Both the position numbers and the translations under genes were made by a program. From Deltaproteobacteria bacterium (lineage in GTDB: Bacteria > Desulfobacterota > DSM-4660 > Desulfatiglandales > Desulfatiglandaceae): a stretch of DNA of 64,000 nucleotides. Where the stretch lies: NCBI GenBank assembly GCA_021737785.1, contig JAIPDI010000018.1, positions 1-64,000 on the forward strand, given 5' to 3'. Of this stretch, positions 35,403 through 44,287 are shown piece after piece. The notes beneath the pieces are model-generated. The model searched no databases and was not told the DNA's origin. It saw only the letters and a list, made by a program, of their open reading frames with translations. Every line of letters starts with the position of its first letter. Position 1 is the stretch's first letter.

Positions 35403-35678
35403 TTATCCTTCGGAAGCGGCAAGCCGTCGGATCCCGCGCGCGAGACGGGAGATCTTTCGGAATGCCTGGTTTTTGTGAATAACACCTTTGGAAGCGGTCT
35501 TCTGGAGGACGGAAACAGCCTCCTTGAAGCTCTGTTGGGCCTGCTCTGCCGAATTGGCAGCGATGGCGGTTCTAACCTCCTTAACCGCCTTTTTAACCCT
35601 TGTCTTGTAACCCTTGTTTCTGACTCTCTTGACCTCGTTCTGTCGTGCCCTTTTGAGCGCTGATGGATGGTTTGCCAA
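35403..35678 (-). CDS. rpsT: 30S ribosomal protein S20
   Basis: This 91-residue basic protein begins MANHPSALKRARQNEVKRVR, the standard S20 start, and ends with helices KEAVSVLQKTASKGVIHKNQ and KISRLARGIRRLAAS. It binds 16S rRNA early in 30S assembly. The start codon is TTG (35678), with GAGGAGA 8 bases upstream; a TTG or UUG start on S20 is known in other bacteria and can limit its translation. It is divergent from murJ across a 108-bp gap. Confidence 0.97.
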   Translation of the reverse strand: MANHPSALKRARQNEVKRVRNKGYKTRVKKAVKEVRTAIAANSAEQAQQSFKEAVSVLQKTASKGVIHKNQAFRKISRLARGIRRLAASEG

Positions 35679-35786
35679 ATCCGGATCTCCTCATGTGATA
35701 GTTTTATGGGTGGTACATAAGCGACTGTTACCGCTGCTGTTTCATTTCAGCAACCGAATTAATAAATTTAAAAGAAGTTGGCTTTA

Positions 35787-37406
35787 ATGTCAAGAAAATT
35801 TTCAACGGTCCCAAAACCATCAAATTCCGAAAACAGGAAACTGGGTTACGCCGCCGGGGTCGTCAGCTTTTTTACCTTTCTGAGCCGTATACTCGGTCTG
35901 GTCCGGGATATGGTCATCGCAGGTCTTTTTGGCTCCGGGCTGGCCGCGGACGCATTTTTCGTTGCATTCCGCATCCCCAATCTTCTAAGGCGTCTGTTTG
36001 CAGAGGGATCTCTCACCATTGCCTTCATCCCGATCTTTACGGAGTATCTCACTCTCAAGACAAGAAAGGATGCCTTTGACCTGGCAAGGGTGGTACTGAC
36101 CCTTCTATCCATCCTCCTGGCCTTGGTGACCGTTCTCGGCATCTTGTTTTCCCCGTGGATCGTGCGTGTTCAGGCATTTGGTTTCGGGGGTTCCGGTATT
36201 AAATATGATCTGACCGTTCTTCTTACCCGGATCATGTTTCCCTATATCTTTTTTATCAGCCTGGTGGCCTTTTTTATGGGGGTCCTCAATTCTCTCAGGC
36301 GGTTTGCAGCGCCGGCCGCCGCCCCTATTTTATTGAATGTGGGCATCATCGCCGCGGCATATCTGATCTCCCCCCATTGTGCCGCTCCCATTGTGGGCAT
36401 TGCCATCGGGGTGCTGATCGGCGGAGCCCTCCAGGTAGGCCTGCAGATCCCATCGGTCATCAGAGAAGGCCTCATCTTACTTCCCAAATGGAACCCCGCC
36501 CATCCTGCGCTCAAAAGGATCGGCTTTCTCATGCTCCCGGCGATTTTCGGTTCTGCCGTCTACCAGGTGAATCAGTTCATGGGAACATTGCTGGCCACAT
36601 TTCTTGAGGAAGGAAGCGTTTCATGGCTCTATTATGCGGATCGACTGGTTCAATTTCCCCTAGGGATTTTTGCCATCGCCATCAGTACGGCCGCACTTCC
36701 CTCCCTTTCCACGGAAGCAGCCAAAAATGATCTTGTCCAGTTTCAAAGCACCCTTAATCACGCCCTTTGCCTGGTTTTTTTTATTACCTTCCCCTCGATG
36801 GCGGGACTGATGGTCTTAGGCGAACCGCTGGTTCAGCTTCTATTCGAAAGAGGCGCTTTTGATTCACACGCATCCATAATGACAGCTCGCGCACTCTTGT
36901 ATTATACCGTGGGTCTCTGGGCATTTTCCGGGGTCAGGGTGATGGTGTCCGCATTTTATGCCCTTCAGGACACAAAGACGCCGGTAAAGGTGGCGACCGT
37001 CGCCCTGGCGCTCAACTTGGCATTAAGTCTGTTGCTGATGGGACCTCTAAAGCACGGGGGCCTGGCCCTGGCCCTTTCCCTTGCGTCATCTGTTCAGTTT
37101 TGCCTTTTGATTTTTCTATTAAAGAGAAGAGGTTCAATTATAAACATCAAGCCGGTTATTATATCTTCAGCCAAATCCGCCCTGGCCGCCGCCCTGATGG
37201 GCGTTGGAGTGTATGGGTGTTTTTCCAGGTGGCTGACCATTGATCCCGAAACAGGGGTATCCAGTATGGGTATCCACCTGGCCGCCCTTATCGTGATCGG
37301 TATCATCATCTACTTCGGGGCCGCCCGCGTCTTGGGCTGCAACGAGATCCGCTCAATCCGGTACATGCTTTGGCGAAAGCGCACAAAGCGTCGAAGCGCC
37401 GGATAA
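35787..37406 (+). CDS. murJ: Lipid II flippase MurJ
   Basis: This 539-residue integral membrane protein starts at ATG 35787 (AAAGAAG upstream; a TTG nine bases earlier is less likely). The N-terminal signature SFFTFLSRILGLVRDMVIAG, then ADAFFVAFRIPNLLRRLFAE and GSLTIAFIPIF, is diagnostic of MurJ/MviN in the MOP superfamily, with about 14 hydrophobic segments along the chain. It flips lipid II across the inner membrane for peptidoglycan synthesis. The last residues (RRKR-type basic tail) are cytoplasmic. The ParB-like gene begins 2 bases after its stop. Confidence 0.96.
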   Translation: MSRKFSTVPKPSNSENRKLGYAAGVVSFFTFLSRILGLVRDMVIAGLFGSGLAADAFFVAFRIPNLLRRLFAEGSLTIAFIPIFTEYLTLKTRKDAFDLARVVLTLLSILLALVTVLGILFSPWIVRVQAFGFGGSGIKYDLTVLLTRIMFPYIFFISLVAFFMGVLNSLRRFAAPAAAPILLNVGIIAAAYLISPHCAAPIVGIAIGVLIGGALQVGLQIPSVIREGLILLPKWNPAHPALKRIGFLMLPAIFGSAVYQVNQFMGTLLATFLEEGSVSWLYYADRLVQFPLGIFAIAISTAALPSLSTEAAKNDLVQFQSTLNHALCLVFFITFPSMAGLMVLGEPLVQLLFERGAFDSHASIMTARALLYYTVGLWAFSGVRVMVSAFYALQDTKTPVKVATVALALNLALSLLLMGPLKHGGLALALSLASSVQFCLLIFLLKRRGSIINIKPVIISSAKSALAAALMGVGVYGCFSRWLTIDPETGVSSMGIHLAALIVIGIIIYFGAARVLGCNEIRSIRYMLWRKRTKRRSAG

Positions 37407-37407
37407 G

Positions 37408-38418
37408 ATGCCACTCAGGAGCAACATGGTTATCCCAGAAAAGATGGAGACGGTGTCCCGGCAGATCGCCCTGAAGGACATTGATGATTCGCCGGGTCCC
37501 TATTGCATGAGTTTCGGGGTCGATCTGGAACCCCTGGCCCGGTCTATCCGGGAGATCGGCCTCGTTAACCCGCCCATACTCAAAAGAGAGCGGGAAGGGT
37601 TGACCGTTGTTACCGGCTACCGAAGGATTATGGCACTGAAGGAACTGAAGGCTGAGACGGCCGCAAGCAGAATTATTTCCGGGCGTGACAACCTCCGGCC
37701 CCTCGAATGCCTTCTCTTGAATCTCCATGACAATCTGGCCACAAGACACCTGAATGATGTGGAAAAAGGGATGGTCCTCAGTCGGCTTGAGGCATGGGTG
37801 CCCACGAAAGAACTTGTAGAACGCTACATGCCTTTGCTGGGACTTCGATCCCGGGAGGAAGATCTTCACTTTCTCATTGAAATGGAAAGGGAATTCGACA
37901 CACCGGTCAAGACGTTTATTTCAGAGGGGAGGCTCTCATGGCAGGCCGTGAAGATGCTCTCAAGAATCGATGCCGCATCCAGGTCAGCCATCTTGAAATG
38001 GATTTCAAAGCTAAGGCTGAACATTAATCAACAATCACAATTCATTGATTACCTTGTCGATTTATCATTTATTGAAAACAAAAGTATTCCCCACATATTG
38101 GGGGAGAAAGGGCTTAATGGGCCAAGTCCGGACACGCCGGTGAACCGGCCGCAGCAGGCAAAGGCCGTGCTCAACACGCTGAAGGCCCGGCGTAATCCGT
38201 TGATCGTCCGGGCTGAAAAACAATTCAAAAAAACCATCTCTGATCTGAATCTGCCGGACGGGATACAGATAAGCGCGCCCCCTTTTTTTGAGGGAGAGAA
38301 TTACAGAATGGAGGTAATTTTCAGGGGAGGGGAGGACCTGAAAATCAAGCTCGAAGGCCTTAACCGTATACAGGGCCTGGGCACGTTGGGCCATCCATGG
38401 AGGGAAGATCCCGAATGA
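37408..38418 (+). CDS. ParB-like N-terminal domain protein
   Basis: This 336-residue protein has a ParB/sulfiredoxin-type domain at about residues 40-110: FGVDLEPLARSIREIGLVNP, then LTVVTGYRRIMALKEL. A helical middle (EKGMVLSRLEAWVPTKELVE) resembles the ParB HTH zone, but the rest has no match I know. It is probably not the chromosomal partition ParB, since no ParA or parS is nearby. It starts 2 bases after murJ, and its stop overlaps the radical-SAM gene (ATGA), so the two are likely to act together. ParB-fold domains can be CTPases or nucleases; the activity here is unknown. Confidence 0.75.
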   Translation: MPLRSNMVIPEKMETVSRQIALKDIDDSPGPYCMSFGVDLEPLARSIREIGLVNPPILKREREGLTVVTGYRRIMALKELKAETAASRIISGRDNLRPLECLLLNLHDNLATRHLNDVEKGMVLSRLEAWVPTKELVERYMPLLGLRSREEDLHFLIEMEREFDTPVKTFISEGRLSWQAVKMLSRIDAASRSAILKWISKLRLNINQQSQFIDYLVDLSFIENKSIPHILGEKGLNGPSPDTPVNRPQQAKAVLNTLKARRNPLIVRAEKQFKKTISDLNLPDGIQISAPPFFEGENYRMEVIFRGGEDLKIKLEGLNRIQGLGTLGHPWREDPE

Positions 38419-39521
38419 GCGCATTTACCATCAAAAGGATCTTTCAGGATGAGGGTGCATCGGCATATTCTCTGACCCGGCACATCCTGGCGCAATTTCC
38501 AGGTATTCCTGTCAATACAATGACCGGGGGGGCTGATGAGCGCATCACAACTATCGACATGGGGAAGGAAACGCTTTATCTGCAGTGTTATAAAGGCGAT
38601 TTCCTGAAACCCTGCCCAGGAACCCGGGAGTATATCTGCTGTGGATATCAGATCCTCAATCTCGCGGCCAATTGTCCCCTTGACTGCAGTTATTGTATCC
38701 TTCAATCCTATTTTGCCCATCAACCTTTTTTGCGGGTCTTTGTAAACCTGGAAGAAAGACTGGCGGATATGATGGATTTTATCGAGAGCCAGCCCGGTCA
38801 GATATTCAGGATAGGCACGGGCGAGTTCACGGACAGCCTTGCCCTGGACCCGATAACATGTTGGAGCGACATGCTGCTGCCCAGGTTCTCTGGATTAAAG
38901 AATGCGGTTCTGGAACTCAAGACCAAGACGACCCGGATCAGCAGGGTGCTTGCCTCCAGGCACAGAGACCGGATTATCCTTTCGTGGTCGCTCAACGGCC
39001 CCGGGATCTCATCAAGGGAGGAAAAGGGGGCGGCAAGCATCCGGAAGCGAATTGAGGCTGCCAAACAGTGCCAATCAGAAGGGTTTATCCTGGGATTTCA
39101 CTTTGACCCCCTTGTCCCGCACCCTGGCTGGAAGGACGATTATGCCAGAACTATCGAGATGTTGGATAGGGAGATCGACCCGCGGGGGATTATCTGGATC
39201 AGCATGGGTTCTTTCAGATTCATGCCTCCCCTGAAACCGATCATCCGCAAGCGCCACCCGGAATCGGCCGTCCTCGATGGCGAGTTTATTCTCGGTCTGG
39301 ATGGAAAAATCCGCTATTTCAAACCCATTCGAATAGAATTGTATGATTTTATGAGGCAACTTCTGGAAACATGGCATCGGGATCTGGGGCTATATCTCTG
39401 TATGGAATCGGATGAGGTATGGCGGTCCAGTATGGGGTGGAGTCCCGGAGACTCGTCCGGCCTTCGAGAATTCTTGGATCGACGGGTGGTGAAATTCTTC
39501 AGCACCCCACCCCCGAAGTAG
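38415..39521 (+). CDS. Spore-photoproduct-lyase-like radical SAM protein
   Basis: This 368-residue protein has the radical-SAM cluster motif ANCPLDCSYCILQSYF (Cys87, Cys91, Cys94; C-x3-C-x2-C) and the overall pattern of SPL-family DNA repair enzymes. These cleave thymine dimers through a 5'-deoxyadenosyl radical. From a recalled alignment with Geobacillus SplB, the region FRIGTGEFTDSLALD aligns with the segment bearing the catalytic H-donor Cys, and here that position is Glu137. If so, it is not a classical spore photoproduct lyase. The organism shows no sporulation genes in this window. It is coupled to the ParB-like gene by ATGA overlap. Confidence 0.75.
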   Translation: MSAFTIKRIFQDEGASAYSLTRHILAQFPGIPVNTMTGGADERITTIDMGKETLYLQCYKGDFLKPCPGTREYICCGYQILNLAANCPLDCSYCILQSYFAHQPFLRVFVNLEERLADMMDFIESQPGQIFRIGTGEFTDSLALDPITCWSDMLLPRFSGLKNAVLELKTKTTRISRVLASRHRDRIILSWSLNGPGISSREEKGAASIRKRIEAAKQCQSEGFILGFHFDPLVPHPGWKDDYARTIEMLDREIDPRGIIWISMGSFRFMPPLKPIIRKRHPESAVLDGEFILGLDGKIRYFKPIRIELYDFMRQLLETWHRDLGLYLCMESDEVWRSSMGWSPGDSSGLREFLDRRVVKFFSTPPPK

Positions 39522-39677
39522 CGGTAATCCTCTAATGGTTAAGTCTCCTTGGGTCACTATTTCGGTAGCCATTCAAGGGGATATATGGTAAATGGAAAAT
39601 TATTGCGCCATTTCCGGCAGGAGTGTACATGACAAGCGACAATAAGCAAACCAGATAAACAAAAGGAGACAAAACAG

Positions 39678-39905
39678 ATGACATTAAGGGAACAGGTGGA
39701 GAGCGCACTTGACAAGGTTCGCCCCTCGCTGCAGGCAGATGGGGGCGACGTGCAATTGGTCGATGTGGAACAGGATGGCACGGTCAAAGTGAGATTGACG
39801 GGTGCCTGCAAGGGATGTCCCATGTCGCAGATGACCCTCAAAATGGGAATTGAGAAGATCTTGAAACAGAATGTTCCCGAGGTGACAGGGGTGGAGTCTG
39901 TATAA
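39678..39905 (+). CDS. NifU C-terminal-domain (Nfu-type) Fe-S carrier
   Basis: This 75-residue protein is a stand-alone Nfu domain: LREQVESALDKVRPSLQADG, then GDVQLVDV, and the cluster ligands in TGACKGCPMSQMTLKMG (C-x2-C). Two monomers bind one [4Fe-4S] cluster and pass it to apo-enzymes. ATG 39678 follows AAAAGGAGA. It lies between the radical-SAM gene and hbd, with about 150-200 bases on each side, so it may be expressed on its own. Its C-terminus is complete (VPEVTGVESV). Confidence 0.93.
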   Translation: MTLREQVESALDKVRPSLQADGGDVQLVDVEQDGTVKVRLTGACKGCPMSQMTLKMGIEKILKQNVPEVTGVESV

Positions 39906-40103
39906 CCGGCAATTCTGCTCAAGGCCTTTCAACCGAATTGCTGCTGTCTTGAGGGATTGTCCTCCATTCGGTGTGCTGGGTCTGACCAGTTTGCGCATTT
40001 GGACCTCACTGCGGGATTGTCAGGCCCGAACGCATCGGTACGATAACATAGGTTGCACGCGGGTTTATTGTTTGTAGAAATAGATAATTGAAAAGGAGCG
40101 GTT

Positions 40104-40964
40104 ATGGAGATTAAAAAAGTTGGCGTTGTGGGTGCCGGGACCATGGGAAACGGCATTGCGCAGATCGCGGCACTGATCGGTTGTGATGTGGTGATGCGGG
40201 ATGTCAAGGATGAATTTGTCGATCGGGGGATGAAGAGTATCGATCGATTTCTTTCCAGAAGTGTCGAAAAGGGGAAGATGGATGCGGACCAAAAAAAGGC
40301 CGCCATAGGCAGGATCCAGGGGACTACAGATCTGGGGCTCATGAAAGATGTGGATTTTGTGATCGAGGCGGTCATCGAAGACCTGGACCTAAAGAAGAGC
40401 GTGTTCAGGGAGCTTGATGAGGTGTGCCCCCCCGAGGTGATCCTTGCCTCCAATACCTCGTCCATGTCTCTGACCGAAATCGCGTCAGCCACCAAACGAC
40501 CGGAAAAGGTCTGCGGGATGCACTTTTTCAATCCGGTGCCGCTGATGAAGCTCGTCGAGATCATCAGGGGGTATTCAACCAGCGATGACACCGTGGCCAC
40601 GACCACGGCGCTCGCCCAAAAGATGGGAAAAATTACCGTGGAAGTCAGGAAAGATTCTCCCGGATTTATTGTCAACAGGATCATGATTCCGCATATGATA
40701 GAGGCCATAAAAATCGTTGAGGAAGGGATCGCGACTCCGGAAGACGTTGACATTGCGGTCAAAAACGGCCTCAATTACCCGATGGGGCCGTTTGAATTGA
40801 TGGACCTGACGGGCATCGATGTCTGTTACTTTGTTGCCGAATATTTTTACAAGGAATTGAACAAGGAGTCCAAATGGGTTTCCCCCAATCTCCTCAAGAC
40901 CATGATTCGGGCAAACAGGCTGGGAAGAAAAACAGGGGGCGGTTGGTACGAATACGGCAAGTAA
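40104..40964 (+). CDS. hbd: 3-hydroxybutyryl-CoA dehydrogenase
   Basis: This 286-residue protein starts at ATG 40104 behind AAAGGAGCGG. It has the NAD-binding fold VGVVGAGTMGNGIAQIAA, VIEAVIEDLDLKKSVFRELD, ASNTSSMSLTEIA, catalytic His in GMHFFNPVPLMKLVE, and KDSPGFIVNRIM. The C-terminal domain ends in NRLGRKTGGGWYEYGK, the standard end. It interconverts acetoacetyl-CoA and 3-hydroxybutyryl-CoA in fatty acid or butyrate metabolism. It is followed 30 bases later by a strong terminator hairpin and is probably monocistronic. Confidence 0.95.
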   Translation: MEIKKVGVVGAGTMGNGIAQIAALIGCDVVMRDVKDEFVDRGMKSIDRFLSRSVEKGKMDADQKKAAIGRIQGTTDLGLMKDVDFVIEAVIEDLDLKKSVFRELDEVCPPEVILASNTSSMSLTEIASATKRPEKVCGMHFFNPVPLMKLVEIIRGYSTSDDTVATTTALAQKMGKITVEVRKDSPGFIVNRIMIPHMIEAIKIVEEGIATPEDVDIAVKNGLNYPMGPFELMDLTGIDVCYFVAEYFYKELNKESKWVSPNLLKTMIRANRLGRKTGGGWYEYGK

Positions 40965-40994
40965 CCCTCGTGTTCCATACTCTTTGCTTGTATG

Positions 40995-41028
40995 AAAAAA
41001 GGCAGTTCGATTTCGAACTGCCTTTTTT
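40995..41028. terminator. Bidirectional rho-independent terminator between hbd and the bS22-like gene
   Basis: AAAAAAGGCAGTTCGA-TT-TCGAACTGCCTTTTTT is a near-perfect stem flanked by A and T runs, so it can end transcription from both sides: hbd on the plus strand and the 29-codon gene on the minus strand. Confidence 0.95.
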
Positions 41029-41050
41029 CGGCGCTGAGAAGGGAAAAATA

Positions 41051-41140
41051 TTATTTGTTCTTATGACGCATTTTCTTGCGGAGTTTTCTGTATTTGTGCT
41101 TAGTAATTTTTTTTCGACGCTTCTTAACCACACTACCCAT
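41051..41140 (-). CDS. bS22/AURKAIP1-COX24-type small ribosomal protein
   Basis: A 29-codon gene: ATG 41140, stop TAA 41053-41051, with ACGGAGG 10 bases upstream. The product starts MGSVVKKRRKKITKHKYRKL and ends RKKMRHKNK, extremely basic and without acidic residues. This matches the AURKAIP1/COX24 C-terminal domain family (KKRRKK-x2-KHK-x-RK-x3-RR/KKMR), which includes the small-subunit ribosomal protein bS22 seen in some bacterial ribosomes. The shared terminator ends 22 bases after its stop. Genes this short are usually missed by automatic annotation. Confidence 0.88.
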   Translation of the reverse strand: MGSVVKKRRKKITKHKYRKLRKKMRHKNK

Positions 41141-41333
41141 TCGATACGACCTCCGTTAGATAATTTACGAGGAAAGGAATTTAGTCGGATTCAGGATCGA
41201 TCACTCGCTGCAGTGAAACCCGTGTCTACCAAATTTTAAGAGGATCTGTCAATCTATATTTTCAAAGGCAAAATCGGATGTGAATTTTCCCTAAGATTTT
41301 TCCCTTCCCTATAAGTTTACATAATATATATTA

Positions 41334-42242
41334 TCAGACTAAATAAATTGCGGAATTTTCCGGGATCGCCAGGTTACCTTTCTTCAGCTCTTCCTTTTTT
41401 TCGTACAGCTTTCGGTCCGCCTCAGCTACCAGCTCCTCAGCTGTCATGCTACCGGAAAAGACGGCATATCCTGCGCTTGCGGTCAACCCGCAGGCCGCCT
41501 CGATCCCATTCCGGATGCGCACGGACATCATCTCCGCAACCGACGCATCCGCATCTATGAGAATAACGGCAAATTCGTCGCCGCCGTATCTATACCCTGA
41601 ATCCACGTCCTCCCTGACGCTGCTGCCGATAACGTCCCCCACCTTCTGAAGCAGTCTGTCGCCGGCCAGGTGTCCGAATTTATCATTATACTGCTTGAAA
41701 CAGTCCAGATCGAGAAGGATCAGGGCCAGATTATAATCCTGCCTTCTGGACCTCACGATCTCTTCTTTAAGGCGGACATAAAAATGCCGCTGATTGTAAA
41801 GCCCGGTCAGGGAATCGGTAATGGAGAGCCTATTGAGTTCCTGACGGGTGTTACGCTCAATGATCGCCCGTTTTATCTTGGCCTCGAGTTCCTCAATTCC
41901 GAACGGCTTGTTAACGAAGTCCGTGGCCCCTGCGTTAACCACCTCCACATAATTGAATTCTTTAGAATGGCCGGTCATTGCAATGGCGCAGACGTTCGGG
42001 TATTTGCTTTTGGCCTGACGGATTAATTCAAGACCGTCCACGTCACCGAGCATACGGATATCCGTCAGCAAGAAGGTGTACTCTTTTTCCGCAAGTCTTT
42101 CCAGCGCCTCCTCCCCGGATCGCTCCGCTTCCGCTTTAAAGCCCAGCCGCTCCAACATGGCAACTATCGGTTCCCTCACGAACTCCTCATCATCCACCAC
42201 GAGGACGGCTTCATCGCCATAACAAATATTATCTGTTTCCAT
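41334..42242 (-). CDS. Response regulator diguanylate cyclase (REC-GGDEF)
   Basis: This 302-residue protein starts at ATG 42242, chosen for AGGGGTGAT upstream over a GTG at 42248. The REC domain (about 8-125) has VVDDEEF, phospho-acceptor Asp in LLTDIRMLGDVDG, AMTGHS and NKPFGIEE. The GGDEF domain has ITDSLTGLYNQRHFYVRL and the intact RYGGDEF site, so it should make c-di-GMP. The usual R-x-x-D inhibitory site five residues before GGDEF is not matched (E-D-V-D). It follows miaB by 30 bases on the same strand, so it may be in the miaB transcript. No partner kinase in view. Confidence 0.92.
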   Translation of the reverse strand: METDNICYGDEAVLVVDDEEFVREPIVAMLERLGFKAEAERSGEEALERLAEKEYTFLLTDIRMLGDVDGLELIRQAKSKYPNVCAIAMTGHSKEFNYVEVVNAGATDFVNKPFGIEELEAKIKRAIIERNTRQELNRLSITDSLTGLYNQRHFYVRLKEEIVRSRRQDYNLALILLDLDCFKQYNDKFGHLAGDRLLQKVGDVIGSSVREDVDSGYRYGGDEFAVILIDADASVAEMMSVRIRNGIEAACGLTASAGYAVFSGSMTAEELVAEADRKLYEKKEELKKGNLAIPENSAIYLV

Positions 42243-42272
42243 GGTCACATCACCCCTAGGCCGCGAAACACG

Positions 42273-43613
42273 TTATTGGTCCGGCAGACTCGATGAGATC
42301 TCTTCCCCCCACAGGGAATTGAAAAAAGAATGTTTAATTTTTACTTTTACTAATCTCCCTATGATATCTGGATTACCGGTAAAATTAACAACTTTATGGG
42401 AATCTGTTCGTCCGGAGAGCTGGTGTCCTCTTTTACTTCCGCCCTCCACCAGAATATCTACCACCTTTCCTTCAAGCGCCTTATTTTTTTCAGTGGTAAT
42501 GCCTTTTTGGATGGTCTGGAGAGTGGCGAGTCGGGAGGCTTTTGTCGCGTCATCAATTTTGCCATCCATTTTGTCTGCTGAGGTCCCTTTTCTATCGGAA
42601 TAATTGAAAGAAAAGAGGGCATCAAACTTGACCCGTTTGATGAGATCCAGGGTCTGTTCGAAATCTTGGTCGGTTTCTCCGGGAAACCCTACCATAACAT
42701 CGCTGGTAATGGCAATATCCGGTTTCACGGCCCTTAGTTTTTGGATCAGGGCCATATAGTCTTCCCGGGTATATCCCCGTCGCATGAGCTTGAGAATACG
42801 GTTTGCCCCCGCCTGAAATGGAAGATGGATATGCGGGCAAAGCTTCTGGAGTTCCTTGAAGCAGGAAATAAGATCATCAGAGAGGTCCTTTGGGTGTGAT
42901 GTGACAAAGCGGAGTCGCAACAAGCCGTCCAGTGTATCCAGCTCATGCAGGAGGTCTGGAAAGGTCCATCTCATGTTGTCCTCCCCTAGCCAGGAATAGG
43001 AATTTACATTTTGCCCAAGGAGCGTAATCTCCTTGACGCCCTCGGAAAGGAGATGATTCGCCTCGGCAGCGATCCCTTCAGGAGATCTCGATATTTCCCG
43101 TCCACGAACGTAGGGAACAATGCAATAACTGCAGAAGTTATTGCACCCCTCCATAATAGAAATGTGTGCCGAAACCCTTCCATGAAAATACCCGTGACAG
43201 GGCGCATGAGCGGGAGGACCAAAATCCATCCCCGTGGCCACGATTTTTCCCGATGGATGACCTATTCTCTTCAATACCTCTGGAAAGCGGGACAATTCCC
43301 TGGAACCCATAATCAGGTCCAGTTGAGGAAACCGTTTCAACAACTCGGCGCCTTTCATCTGAGCGAGGCACCCGACAAGTCCAAGGAATGTGCGCGGGCG
43401 CGCCGCCTTGATGGCGGAAACCCGTCCAAGAAAACTGTACGCCTTCTGTTCAGGTTTGGCCCGTATGACGCAGGTGTTGATGAGAATAACATCCGCCTGT
43501 TCAGGCGTGTTTACCGGGACAAAACCATTAATGATCAGGGACTGGGCAAGAAAATCAGAATCGTATGCATTCATCTGGCAGCCCATGGTTTTTATATAAA
43601 AGCCCTGTGACAC
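42273..43613 (-). CDS. miaB: tRNA-2-methylthio-N6-dimethylallyladenosine synthase MiaB
   Basis: This 446-residue methylthiotransferase adds a methylthio group to i6A37 of tRNAs. The N-terminal UPF0004 domain has IKTMGCQMNAYDSD, INTCVIRAKPEQKAY and LVGCLAQMKG, giving three cluster Cys. The radical-SAM motif is MEGCNNFCSYCIVPYVRGRE (C-x3-C-x2-C). The C-terminal TRAM domain is VDILVEGGSKRGHQLSGRTD. Length is normal. It is flanked by a DUF4911 gene upstream and the diguanylate cyclase downstream. Confidence 0.97.
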   Translation of the reverse strand: MSQGFYIKTMGCQMNAYDSDFLAQSLIINGFVPVNTPEQADVILINTCVIRAKPEQKAYSFLGRVSAIKAARPRTFLGLVGCLAQMKGAELLKRFPQLDLIMGSRELSRFPEVLKRIGHPSGKIVATGMDFGPPAHAPCHGYFHGRVSAHISIMEGCNNFCSYCIVPYVRGREISRSPEGIAAEANHLLSEGVKEITLLGQNVNSYSWLGEDNMRWTFPDLLHELDTLDGLLRLRFVTSHPKDLSDDLISCFKELQKLCPHIHLPFQAGANRILKLMRRGYTREDYMALIQKLRAVKPDIAITSDVMVGFPGETDQDFEQTLDLIKRVKFDALFSFNYSDRKGTSADKMDGKIDDATKASRLATLQTIQKGITTEKNKALEGKVVDILVEGGSKRGHQLSGRTDSHKVVNFTGNPDIIGRLVKVKIKHSFFNSLWGEEISSSLPDQ

Positions 43614-43755
43614 AAGTGCCTCTTTTCTTGTGGGGACGCAATCATACTGATGACGCGTCTCAATTTCCCGACGGTCGGAACTGCATAATACTGAATATCT
43701 ATCTTTGAATATATGAAGAAAATCTTAAATTATGTCAAGAGAATGCAAATTATTT

Positions 43756-44013
43756 TCAAAGCCTTTGCTCAATGAAAAGACCTTCGTCGGATTTCAGGGA
43801 CGCCAGCAACTCCAAAATGGTCTCTTCGCACCCGGGAGAAATGGAAATCTCGATCCACGCGGCAATGGGGTCCACTGTCGTTACCATGGCCATCCCGGCG
43901 TACGATTCGAGTGTGAACCGGATGTATCCTATTTCCTTGCGATCTACACGGAAATAGCGCCTTGTAAGCGACCCTTGACGAGGCGCGATGGTCGAAGGAG
44001 ACGACATGCGCAT
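43756..44013 (-). CDS. DUF4911 domain protein
   Basis: About 85 residues from ATG 44013 (AGGATCC upstream); the frame is open further back to 44100 but without similarity. The C-terminal 65 residues (RRYFRVDRKEIGYIRFTLES, YAGMAMVTTVDPIAAWIEIS, then GCEETILELLASLKSD) fit the DUF4911 pattern: a short alpha/beta domain often encoded next to tRNA-modification or miaB genes in Deltaproteobacteria. No catalytic residues are recognisable. It precedes miaB on the same strand with a 142-bp gap. Confidence 0.65.
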   Translation of the reverse strand: MRMSSPSTIAPRQGSLTRRYFRVDRKEIGYIRFTLESYAGMAMVTTVDPIAAWIEISISPGCEETILELLASLKSDEGLFIEQRL

Positions 44014-44287
44014 TGAGGATCCTGGAACCTGATGCTGGGTTCCGAATAATTGTTCGGATGCTGTTGGAAATTCGAACACTCCGATACGATTACCATACAT
44101 ATATGCATCTTTGAATGGATACGCGTTTGTGAGAAAATATTATCTAACGCGGATACCCGCAACTAATCCTAGAGACAAACAGATTTTCTTGTTTTTTTTA
44201 CTGGGTTACTGGAAATAAGGGCCTAAAGATGGATGGGCCATGAAACGGTCACCGGATATAACCGGCGGGTTCCATGGGGTATATTCA

